DNA of 64,000 bases from Yeosuana sp043876835 (lineage in GTDB: Bacteria > Bacteroidota > Bacteroidia > Flavobacteriales > Flavobacteriaceae): contig NZ_JBAWJZ010000003.1 of assembly GCF_043876835.1 (NCBI RefSeq), positions 62,001 through 126,000 on the forward strand, written 5' to 3'. Within the stretch, counting starts at the first letter, position 1. The number at the start of each line of letters is the position of its first letter. Below, piece by piece: positions 56,566-64,000 of the stretch. Under the pieces are notes generated by a model. It made no database searches. It saw only the letters and a program-made list of their open reading frames with translations, and was not told the DNA's origin. The position numbers and the translations under genes were made by a program.

Positions 56566-59500
56566 TTAATTTATATGTTTTGACAACCTTAAAATATCTC
56601 CAAAAACTCCTCTTGCAGTTACCTCTGCTCCTGCTCCTGCTCCTTGTATCACAATAGGTTGCTCGCCATAAGATTCTGTAAATATTTCAAAAATTGCATC
56701 AGATCCTTTGATATGTCCTAAGGTACTATCTTCAGGAATTGATACTAATTTTACCTCTAAGTTTCCTTTATCTTTTGATAAATCTCCTGATAAATCACCA
56801 ATATATCTTAACACATGTCCTGGTTTTTGAGCTTGTTTTAAAGCTTCAAATTCTTCATCCAAAACATTTAATTGTTTTAAAAATTCTGACACAGAAATAT
56901 TTTGATACGCTTCTGGAATTAAGTTTTGAACTGAAACATCTTCAAATTCATTTTGCAAATCTAATTCTCTTGCTAAAATTAACAATTTTCTAGCAACATC
57001 ATTTCCTGAAAAATCTTCTCTTGGATCTGGTTCGGTAAATCCTTTATAAATGGTCTCTTGTATGATTTCGCTAAATGGTTTGTCTTGAACTGAAAAATTA
57101 TTGAACAAATAACTCAATGTACCTGAAAAAACACCTCGAATTCTGGTAATATTTTCACCTGATTCATGTAACAACTTAATAGTATCTATCAATGGCAATC
57201 CTGCGCCAACAGTAGTTTCGTATAAATATTGCTTGTTATTTTCTTTTAACTGAATACGTAAATCTGAATAAAATTCATGTGAAATAGTATTGGCAATCTT
57301 GTTTGATGACACCAAATCAAATCCGGCTTCTACTAAAGAGATATAGTTTTTATAAAAACTTGAACTCGCTGTATTGTCAACGGCAATTAAATTTTCTAAA
57401 TGATGTGTTTTCGCAAAGGTTATGACATCTTGAATAGAACCATCTATTGTTGATGCCTGTATATCTTTTTTCCAGTTTTTATCAACTCCTTTTTTGTTTA
57501 AAAGCATTTTTCTTGAATTAGAAATAGCAAACACGTTTAAGTTGATGCCTTTTCGTTTTTCAATCTCGTCTTTAGATTTCAAAATCTGATTTATAAGTGC
57601 GCCTCCAACTAATCCGTGACCAAAAATGGCAATATTGATTTTCTTGGAAATCCCAAAAATCTCACCATGAATTACGTTCATAGCTTTGTGCAACTGGCTC
57701 TTTTTAACAACCAAACTTACGTTTCTTCCTGTAACAGTATTATTGAACAATAAAGGAGTAATTTGGTTTTTAATAAGAGCATTAAATGGTTTATGAAATG
57801 AGCTTAACTCAATCCCAATAATTGAAATAACAGAAACATCATCAACCACACCAATTTTGTTAACGTCTTGGGAATAAAAATCTCTTTCAAATTCTCGCTC
57901 TAAAGCAATAACAGCTTGGGTAGCTTGTTTTGCATTAATAATTAAACCAATACCTCTTTCTGATGAGCCTTGAGAAATAATACTAACACTAATATTATAA
58001 TTTGCCAACGCACCAAATATTCTGGCATCAACGCCGCTTTTTCCTAATAAACCACGCCCTTCTAAATTCAATAAAGCCACATTATCTAAAACCGATAAGG
58101 ATGTTACTTCCTTTGAATTTGGCTTAGCGGTTATTAATGTACCTTCATCATCTGGATTAAACGTATTTAAAATACGAAGGCTGATATTTTTTTCAACCAA
58201 AGGAATAATCGTTTTTGCATGTAAAACATTTGTGCCAAAATTAGCAAGCTCGTTGGCTTCACTAAAAGACAGCTCTCTAATTTTTTGAGCGTCTTCAACA
58301 AAATCCGGATTAGCTGTATAAATACCATTTACATGGGTGTAGTTTTGCAACTCTTCGGCATCTAAATAATTTGCCAAAAGTGCCGCTGTGTAGTTGCTTC
58401 CGTTTCTGCCAAGTGTTGTGGTTTCATTTTTTGAGTTTGAAGCGATAAAACCAGCAGCTACATATACAACATCACTTCCGTGCTTTTTATAAAAATTCTT
58501 AACGTTGTCTTTTGATAATTGTAAAATTGGCTGCGCATTTCCAAAATTTCCATCGGTTTTAATTAATTCTCTTGAATCTACAGCTACAGTTTTAATTCCT
58601 TTCTTATTTAATACATCAGCAATTAACTTTACTGAAAGCAATTCTCCTTGTGCTAAAACCTCATCTTTGGTTTTTCCACTGTAATCACCCAACAAACTTA
58701 CCCCTTCAAACAGTTTATCCAAAACTGAAAATTCTTTAGAAAAATCAATGTCCTTTGATGGTTCTAACTGATACGCTTTAAATTCTTCTAGGTCTTCCTT
58801 ATATGGTTTTCCTTTTAAAGCCTTATTTAAAATGGATTCTAAATCATCTGTAGCAGAATCTCTTGCCGATACAACAACTGTAATTTTTTCTCCTTCATTA
58901 ACCTTATTTTCAATAATTGAAATAACGGTATTCAATCCTTTACCATTTGCTAAAGATTTTCCTCCAAACTTTAATACTTTCATTCTTCTTTTTTTAGAAT
59001 TTGGCACAAAAATGCCTTCTATTATTTTCTCTAATTGTTCGTATTCCATTAAAAATGCATCATGTCCATGTACAGAATGGATTTCGTTATAAGTTACATT
59101 TGGGTTTGAAACCGCCAACTGTTTATGGGTTTGCCTGTTTTCTTCAGCCGTAAAAAACAAATCGGAGTCAACACCTATAATATGAATATTACAATGAATA
59201 TTCTCTAAGACATTAAAGTCTGTAGGTCTGTTTTTAGTGACATCAATACTTTTTAAAAGTTGATTCATTAATTTATAGGCTGATAACTGAAAACGCTCTT
59301 GCAATTTTTTACCATGATGCAACAACCAGCTTTCAACATTGAAAATTTCTGAATCGATGTTTTTTGAACGCTGAAAACGTTCATTAAAAGATTCTGGTGT
59401 TCTGTAACATAACATAGCATGCATTCTTGCATCGTGCACCGGATTTTTTGAATTCAACAAGAATTGCTCTTGTATTTGACAATTAGCAATTAGCCAATCA

Positions 59501-59967
59501 GTAGATTTCCAATCGGTAGCTACAGGAACCAAATGCTCTGTAATATCTGGATTTAAAACAGCCATTTCCCAAGCAATACCGCCACCTAAAGAACCCCCAA
59601 TAATTGCAAAAAGCTTTTTGATTTTTAATTCATCTAAACCAATTAAAAATAATTTAGCTATATCTCTGGCCACAAAATCTTTGTAGTTTTCAATAACAAA
59701 ACTATCAAAACCATTTCCGGGGATATTAAATGCTAAAATGGTGTATTGTTTTGTGTCTATAACTTTATCGTCACCAATCAAGTCCTTCCACCAGCCGTCA
59801 TCACCTGCTACATTACTATTTCCTGTTAAAGCGTGGTTTACTAAAACTACAGGGGCAGAACCTAATTCTTTTCCGAATAACTGATAACTCAGTTTTATTT
59901 CAGAAATCAGTACGTTACTTTCTGTAATGTAATCTTTGACAATAATATGTTGCAATGTTTTTTTCAA
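56566..59967 (-). CDS. thrA: Trifunctional homoserine O-acetyltransferase - aspartokinase - homoserine dehydrogenase fusion
   Basis: 1133 residues. Residues 1-325 are a MetX-type alpha/beta hydrolase with the nucleophile Ser126 (GGSLGGG), the acid in DSD at 267-269 and His302 (HGHDAF). Residues 329 to ~770 are an aspartokinase (MKVLKFGGKS, ATTLGRNGSNYTAALLA, two ACT regions). Residues ~775-1133 are homoserine dehydrogenase (FGHGLVGG at ~782, SSNKIAN, GAGLPLIDT, FTEPDPREDFSGNDVARKL). One chain therefore phosphorylates aspartate, makes homoserine and acylates it. The start is TTG 59967: no in-frame ATG exists before residue ~135. It lies 16 bases behind metY, under the SAM riboswitch. Confidence 0.92.
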   Translation of the reverse strand: MKKTLQHIIVKDYITESNVLISEIKLSYQLFGKELGSAPVVLVNHALTGNSNVAGDDGWWKDLIGDDKVIDTKQYTILAFNIPGNGFDSFVIENYKDFVARDIAKLFLIGLDELKIKKLFAIIGGSLGGGIAWEMAVLNPDITEHLVPVATDWKSTDWLIANCQIQEQFLLNSKNPVHDARMHAMLCYRTPESFNERFQRSKNIDSEIFNVESWLLHHGKKLQERFQLSAYKLMNQLLKSIDVTKNRPTDFNVLENIHCNIHIIGVDSDLFFTAEENRQTHKQLAVSNPNVTYNEIHSVHGHDAFLMEYEQLEKIIEGIFVPNSKKRRMKVLKFGGKSLANGKGLNTVISIIENKVNEGEKITVVVSARDSATDDLESILNKALKGKPYKEDLEEFKAYQLEPSKDIDFSKEFSVLDKLFEGVSLLGDYSGKTKDEVLAQGELLSVKLIADVLNKKGIKTVAVDSRELIKTDGNFGNAQPILQLSKDNVKNFYKKHGSDVVYVAAGFIASNSKNETTTLGRNGSNYTAALLANYLDAEELQNYTHVNGIYTANPDFVEDAQKIRELSFSEANELANFGTNVLHAKTIIPLVEKNISLRILNTFNPDDEGTLITAKPNSKEVTSLSVLDNVALLNLEGRGLLGKSGVDARIFGALANYNISVSIISQGSSERGIGLIINAKQATQAVIALEREFERDFYSQDVNKIGVVDDVSVISIIGIELSSFHKPFNALIKNQITPLLFNNTVTGRNVSLVVKKSQLHKAMNVIHGEIFGISKKINIAIFGHGLVGGALINQILKSKDEIEKRKGINLNVFAISNSRKMLLNKKGVDKNWKKDIQASTIDGSIQDVITFAKTHHLENLIAVDNTASSSFYKNYISLVEAGFDLVSSNKIANTISHEFYSDLRIQLKENNKQYLYETTVGAGLPLIDTIKLLHESGENITRIRGVFSGTLSYLFNNFSVQDKPFSEIIQETIYKGFTEPDPREDFSGNDVARKLLILARELDLQNEFEDVSVQNLIPEAYQNISVSEFLKQLNVLDEEFEALKQAQKPGHVLRYIGDLSGDLSKDKGNLEVKLVSIPEDSTLGHIKGSDAIFEIFTESYGEQPIVIQGAGAGAEVTARGVFGDILRLSKHIN

Positions 59968-59983
59968 AATGGATTATTTTAAT

Positions 59984-61258
59984 TTAAATTTTACTAAAAG
60001 CTTCTTTTAAATCAGCTTTTAAATCCTCAATATCTTCTATACCAACACTCAATCTAATTAAATCTTTAGTGGTTCCTGTAGATTCCTGTTCAGCATCACT
60101 TAACTGTTGGTGTGTTGTACTTGCAGGATGTATGATTAGCGATTTTGTATCTCCAATATTTGCCAATAAAGAGAATAATTTGGAATTATCTGCAATTGAT
60201 TTTGCTGCTTCGTAACCACCTTTTGCCCCAAAGGTAATTATTCCGCTTTGCCCTTTTGGCAAATATTTATTAGCCAAAGCCTTATATTTACTTGATTCTA
60301 AACCTGGATAGTTTACCCAAGCCACTTCATCTTGTTGTTCAAGCCATTTTGCAAGTTCTAAAGCATTTTCACTGTGCTGCTTTATTCTTACAGGTAATGT
60401 TTCCAATCCTTGAATTATTTGAAAAGCATTAAACGGACTTAATGCACCACCAAAATCTCTTAAACCTTCTAAAATAAGCTTAAATGTATAAGCGGCAGCT
60501 CCTAAAGTTTCATGATAAACTAAGCCATGATAACCCGCTGAAGGTTCTGTAAATTCGGGAAATTTTCCATTTGCCCAATTAAAAGTTCCGGCATCAATAA
60601 TGGCTCCGCCTAAAGAATTTCCTTGTCCGCCAATATATTTTGTTAACGAATGGATTACAATATTTGCACCATGTTTTATAGGATTTAGAAGTGCTGGTGT
60701 TGCTACCGTGTTATCTACAATAAAAGGGACACCTGCGTTCTTAGAATATTCTGCAATAGCTTCTAAATCTAACACATCTAATTTTGGGTTTCCTAAAGAT
60801 TCAACAAAGAATGCCCTTGTGTTGTCTTGTACTGCTTTTGCAAAATTATCTGGTTTATCCGCATCAACAAATGTAGTAGTGATACCTAATCTTGGCAACG
60901 TTACTTTTAATAAATTATAGGTTCCGCCATACAAACTGCTGGAAGCAACTATGTGGTCTCCAGCTTTTAAAAGAGTTAACAATCCTGTTGAAATGGCCGC
61001 CGTTCCTGAAGCAAAAACTACTGCTCCAATTCCGCCTTCTATGGAAGCTAAACGCTGTTGCAAAATATCGTTTGTAGGATTATTTAACCGAGTATAAATA
61101 AACCCCAGCTCTTTTAATGAAAATAAGTTTGCCGCATGTTCTGTATTATTAAAAACATACGACGTTGTTTGATAAATTGGAACCGCTCTTGTTCCTCCAT
61201 TTGCAGATACATCATGTCCTGCATGCAATGCATTAGTAGCGAATTTTTGTGTACTCAT
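59984..61258 (-). CDS. metY: O-acetylhomoserine aminocarboxypropyltransferase / sulfhydrylase
   Basis: 424 residues, Cys/Met PLP family, MetY type: FATNALHAGHD start, YQTTSYVF, FIYTRLNNPTNDILQQRLASIEGG, NIVIHSLTKYIGGQGNSLGG with the Schiff-base Lys, and IIHPASTTHQQL. It makes homocysteine from O-acetylhomoserine and sulfide; the acetylated substrate comes from the MetX domain encoded next. A SAM-I riboswitch stands upstream (61384-61500), with a leader of about 125 bases after the aptamer. Confidence 0.94.
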   Translation of the reverse strand: MSTQKFATNALHAGHDVSANGGTRAVPIYQTTSYVFNNTEHAANLFSLKELGFIYTRLNNPTNDILQQRLASIEGGIGAVVFASGTAAISTGLLTLLKAGDHIVASSSLYGGTYNLLKVTLPRLGITTTFVDADKPDNFAKAVQDNTRAFFVESLGNPKLDVLDLEAIAEYSKNAGVPFIVDNTVATPALLNPIKHGANIVIHSLTKYIGGQGNSLGGAIIDAGTFNWANGKFPEFTEPSAGYHGLVYHETLGAAAYTFKLILEGLRDFGGALSPFNAFQIIQGLETLPVRIKQHSENALELAKWLEQQDEVAWVNYPGLESSKYKALANKYLPKGQSGIITFGAKGGYEAAKSIADNSKLFSLLANIGDTKSLIIHPASTTHQQLSDAEQESTGTTKDLIRLSVGIEDIEDLKADLKEAFSKI

Positions 61259-61356
61259 TTTTCTAATTTTTTTTTGAGTTAATAAATAATTAAACCAAAA
61301 GTCAAATGCATCAAATTTTTGATGTACTTAATAGAAAAATGTTAAAAAGAAATTAT

Positions 61357-61379
61357 CGAAATTAAATAAAGTAATTTCG
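61357..61379 (-). terminator. Candidate expression-platform hairpin of the metY riboswitch
   Basis: CGAAATTA (minus 61379-61372) pairs with TAATTTCG (61364-61357), an 8-base-pair stem with a 7-base loop, followed a few bases later by a T-rich stretch. It comes just after the P1 stem and could be the SAM-dependent terminator. The stem is AT-rich, so this is tentative. Confidence 0.45.
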
Positions 61380-61383
61380 TTTG

Positions 61384-61500
61384 GTTATCTATCTAAATCT
61401 GTTAATAAATAAACAGCTTAAGTAGAATTTAGCACCTTCTTTACGAATAAAGGGTTGCTAAGGCTTCACTGGGTCTAATCCCTCCGCCTTTCTTGATAAC
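61384..61500 (-). promoter_or_regulatory. SAM-I (S-box) riboswitch controlling metY and metX-thrA
   Basis: On the minus strand the aptamer begins GTTATCAAGA (61500) and contains GGAGGGA, GAAGCC...AGCAACC and AAGGTGCTA in S-box order. P1 pairs GTTATC (61500-61495) with GATAAC (61389-61384). It closely resembles the copy in front of metH. It should switch off acylhomoserine-dependent homocysteine synthesis when S-adenosylmethionine is high. Confidence 0.93.
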
Positions 61501-61590
61501 ATTTCAATAAGTTATTGAACTTTGTGAGTGCAAATATTCAGTTAGAAATATTTAAAATCCTAATTTTTTTGAAAAAAATTAATAAAAAGC

Positions 61591-63141
61591 TTATTTCCTT
61601 GCTAAACTGGCTTCAAATTTATCTTTAATAATGACGCTTATTGGTTTTGATTCTATTTTAGATTCTAACCATGAAATAATATCTAAATACAAGAATGCCC
61701 TGTTTTGATATGGGTCATCTTCATATTGTTTTAATTTTTGATGAAGTTTAATAAATTCTCCTCTAACTTCATTTGGATAAATGTCGCCTAAACCTCTTAA
61801 AAACTTAATAAATTCTTTTTGCACTTCATATAAATCTTCCATCTTAATTAAAAACTTAAAAGTACTTTTTATGAGGGTTTCCAAGTTATAATCTAAACCA
61901 GCCTCATAATGTGCAACAAGATTTAAAATTCTAGCAAAACACAATAAATCCTCCCTCATTTCAAGAGATTTATTGTCTATTATTTTTTCTAAAAAGAAAA
62001 TACATTTTTTGTTTTCTCCTGCTCCAAAATAAAGGCTTGCAATTTTATAATAAAACACCATGATGTGATGCTCATCAATTCTGTCCTGATAATTTTTTAA
62101 ATTATCTAAAACCTTATCTACCATAGGCAAGCCTTCTTTAAAGCTACCTTCAATAAAATGTAAATTGAATTTATTATTGTAAATATATAAGAATGCCAGC
62201 CCCTCTAAATTATCATCGACCGGAAACCAACTTTCCTTGGTTACAGATTCTAATCTTTGAAGTGATTCTTTGAATTTTTCGTAATGCCTTAAATAATATA
62301 ATGACTCTAACAAATAATGATTCCCTTTAAGAAAAAATACAGGATTTAAAACAATTTGATCTTTATTATCATAAAATAAAGTCACCCATTTGGCTGAATA
62401 TTTATAACATAATAAAAAATCTTGAGTTAAAAAACTATACCACAAATGTGCTTTGAAAAACCACAATTTTTCTCTAAAACCCAATGTATTAATGTCACAT
62501 TTGGGCATTCTGTCATTAAAGTACTTTGTAACTCTTTTATTCTCTTTATCATTTTTTACATAACCTGTTTTGAGAAATAAACCGTATAATTGAAGTGATA
62601 AATTAGACAATTTACTGGCCAAAACATTTTGTTGACTTAGCTCTTTTGCTTGAATGGTTAATTCATCAGCCCTACTACTTATGCTTCTAGTAATATACTG
62701 AGATTCAATAACTTTTTCAAGCTCTACAATTTCATAAGCAATATTTTTTTCTTCATTGGCAATGGCTAAACCTTTAGCTTTATCTAATATTCTTAAACTT
62801 TGCTTGTATAATCCTTTATGATATAAAATTGTGGCAAAATCTAATTGCTCACGTATTTGAATTCTTATGTTTTGATGTGACGGATTTAACCTTAAGGAAA
62901 TAAGAATTTGCTTATATAAATGCGCCTTTAAATTTGATAATTGTTGTTTCTTAACAATTCCTTTTTTAAGAATTGCTGTTTCGTCATAAAACGGAAGCTT
63001 TTCAAGTATATTAAAAAGGGTTAAAAATTTTGAGTCTTCATTAACGCCTAATCTTCCTACATAAAGCTTAAACTGCCTTTTTTCTGATTTTGACAGTGAT
63101 TTTATTAACACAAACAAATTATCTTTTTGCTCTTTTGTCAT
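61591..63141 (-). CDS. Helical repeat protein of unknown function
   Basis: 516 residues without a signal peptide or membrane segment. It starts KEQKDNLFVLIKSLSKSEKRQFKLYVGRLG and continues with many amphipathic helix pairs, as in TPR-like proteins (for example YHKGLYKQSLRILDKAKGLAIANEEKNIAYEIVELEKVIESQ). I recognise no named family; similar proteins occur in other flavobacteria. It is divergent from leuA and unlinked to the sulfur genes by strand arrangement except that it lies upstream of the metY riboswitch. A scaffold or protein-interaction role is the most that can be inferred. Confidence 0.75.
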   Translation of the reverse strand: MTKEQKDNLFVLIKSLSKSEKRQFKLYVGRLGVNEDSKFLTLFNILEKLPFYDETAILKKGIVKKQQLSNLKAHLYKQILISLRLNPSHQNIRIQIREQLDFATILYHKGLYKQSLRILDKAKGLAIANEEKNIAYEIVELEKVIESQYITRSISSRADELTIQAKELSQQNVLASKLSNLSLQLYGLFLKTGYVKNDKENKRVTKYFNDRMPKCDINTLGFREKLWFFKAHLWYSFLTQDFLLCYKYSAKWVTLFYDNKDQIVLNPVFFLKGNHYLLESLYYLRHYEKFKESLQRLESVTKESWFPVDDNLEGLAFLYIYNNKFNLHFIEGSFKEGLPMVDKVLDNLKNYQDRIDEHHIMVFYYKIASLYFGAGENKKCIFFLEKIIDNKSLEMREDLLCFARILNLVAHYEAGLDYNLETLIKSTFKFLIKMEDLYEVQKEFIKFLRGLGDIYPNEVRGEFIKLHQKLKQYEDDPYQNRAFLYLDIISWLESKIESKPISVIIKDKFEASLARK

Positions 63142-63289
63142 AGTTGCAAAACTAGTATTAAATAACTGAAAAACAATATTTTAAATCAATTAAACATAGG
63201 TTAAACATCGTAATTAAAACATGATGAATTCTACATTTCCGAAACCAAAATATACATTCGTATTACAATAAGAAAATTTATTTTAATAA

Positions 63290-64000
63290 ATGTTAGATAA
63301 GAACGTACAAATTTTTGATACAACGTTAAGAGATGGAGAGCAAGTTCCTGGCTGTAAATTAAATACAGAGCAGAAATTAGTGATTGCTGAACAACTTGAT
63401 TTTTTAGGTGTTGATATCATTGAAGCTGGTTTTCCTGTATCTAGTCCTGGTGATTTTAAATCGGTAGAAGCAATTTCAAAATTAATTAAACACGCAACAG
63501 TATGTGGACTTACAAGATCTGTTCAAAATGATATAAAAGTAGCCGCTGAAGCATTAAAATATGCTAAAAGAGCAAGAATTCATACCGGTATTGGAACTTC
63601 TGATTCGCATATTAAATTTAAGTTTAAATCCAATCGTGAAGACATTTTAAAACGTGCTTTTGAAGCCGTTAGGTATGCAAAATCCTTTGTTGAAGATGTT
63701 GAATTTTATGCAGAAGATGCAGGAAGAACGGATAATGAATTTTTAGCAAGAGTTTGCGAAACAGTCATTAAAGCCGGTGCAACTGTGCTTAATATTCCAG
63801 ACACAACGGGGTATTGTTTACCACACGAATATGGTGCTAAAATTAAATATTTAAGAGAAAACGTAACAGGTATTGATAAAGCCATTTTATCTTGCCATTG
63901 CCACAACGATTTAGGTTTAGCAACGGCAAACTCCATTGAAGGTGTTATCAATGGTGCGCGACAAATTGAGTGCACTATTAATGGAATTGGTGAACGTGCA
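63290..64000 (+). CDS. leuA: 2-isopropylmalate synthase, N-terminal part (truncated by window end)
   Basis: The frame opens at ATG 63290 and is still open at the window edge, giving 237 codons. The catalytic TIM barrel shows QIFDTTLRDGEQVPGCKL, the FYAEDAGRTD-type EFYAEDAGR segment, NIPDTTGYCLPHEY and the metal-binding SCHCHNDLGLATANS (HxH). It condenses acetyl-CoA with 2-oxoisovalerate in leucine synthesis. Citramalate synthase is the nearest alternative but the motif set favours LeuA. No Leu-rich leader is seen in the 148-base upstream gap. Confidence 0.93.
   Translation, partial: MLDKNVQIFDTTLRDGEQVPGCKLNTEQKLVIAEQLDFLGVDIIEAGFPVSSPGDFKSVEAISKLIKHATVCGLTRSVQNDIKVAAEALKYAKRARIHTGIGTSDSHIKFKFKSNREDILKRAFEAVRYAKSFVEDVEFYAEDAGRTDNEFLARVCETVIKAGATVLNIPDTTGYCLPHEYGAKIKYLRENVTGIDKAILSCHCHNDLGLATANSIEGVINGARQIECTINGIGERA

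Noticed and set aside
58832..59092. Plus-strand ORF of 86 codons inside the metX-thrA fusion
   Set aside because: It is opposite to conserved aspartokinase sequence; no start signal and no recognisable domain.
61309..61324. Palindrome CATCAAATTTTTGATG in the metY leader as a terminator
   Set aside because: It is not followed by a T run on the minus strand and is far from P1 of the riboswitch; an AT-rich chance palindrome is likely.
63142..63289. Leu-type attenuator upstream of leuA
   Set aside because: No Leu-rich leader ORF, competing hairpins or T-run terminator could be found in the 148-base gap.
1..64000. Mobile elements, prophage, CRISPR arrays, tRNA or rRNA genes
   Set aside because: No transposase, integrase, phage structural gene, regularly spaced repeat or cloverleaf sequence with a CCA-type acceptor was recognised anywhere in the window.

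Overview
This 64 kb window is a stretch of chromosome from a member of the Flavobacteriaceae (Bacteroidota). The evidence is low-GC DNA with dense genes, three gliding-motility genes (gldA, gldB, gldC), lipoprotein signals typical of the phylum, a MetX-aspartokinase-homoserine dehydrogenase fusion, a split methionine synthase, a DAHP synthase-chorismate mutase fusion, and several promoters with the TAnnTTTG -7 element of Bacteroidota. No tRNA or rRNA gene, insertion sequence, prophage or CRISPR array is visible. Nearly all of it reads as core genome.

Layout. 0-5.5 kb: the cell-elongation operon mreB (3' end)-mreC-mreD-mrdA(PBP2)-rodA, ending with a peptide deformylase that carries a lipoprotein signal. 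5.5-10.4 kb: gldC/gldB, nadE, a NarL-type regulator with Glu at the phosphoacceptor site, and dnaG. 10.5-13 kb: an ECF sigma factor, a membrane protein likely to be its anti-sigma factor, and a predicted outer-membrane protein. 13.3-16.7 kb: an ATP-grasp / alpha-E / transglutaminase cluster, a predicted and poorly characterised peptide-modification system, followed by a hybrid histidine kinase. 19-31.2 kb: a GT10 fucosyltransferase-like gene, a polyprenyl synthase, rlmN, queA, aroA, a MazG-like pyrophosphohydrolase, two tandem DUF3857 proteins (one with a degenerate transglutaminase site), a 58-codon membrane ORF, dtd and rsgA. 31.2-32.3 kb: two secreted proteins of unknown function sharing a terminator.

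32.3-36.5 kb: the aromatic amino-acid operon pheA-aminotransferase-tyrA-aroF/CM on the minus strand. It is preceded by what reads as a complete transcription attenuator: a Phe/Tyr-rich leader ORF, an antiterminator arm and a GNRA-loop terminator. gldA is divergent from it. 37.6-39.5 kb: a head-GIN lipoprotein and a PagL-like outer-membrane lipid A deacylase.

39.5-61.5 kb: a sulfur amino-acid island, all on the minus strand. A SAM-I riboswitch leads metY and the metX-thrA fusion. Then come a transsulfuration enzyme and an Rrf2 regulator, and a promoter with an inverted-repeat operator that leads DUF2061-cysH-cysD-cysN-sulfite reductase-cobA-siroheme dehydrogenase-ferredoxin reductase. cysE-cysM-GNAT follow. 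A second SAM-I riboswitch leads split metH, a small ORF and metF. Together these take sulfate to sulfide, cysteine/homocysteine and methionine, with aspartate-derived homoserine activated by the fusion enzyme. The window ends with a helical protein of unknown function and the 5' part of leuA.

The strongest observations are the Phe/Tyr attenuator at 36355-36530, the operator/promoter at 54703-54757, the exported deformylase, the Glu-substituted receiver, and the ATP-grasp/alpha-E/transglutaminase cluster.
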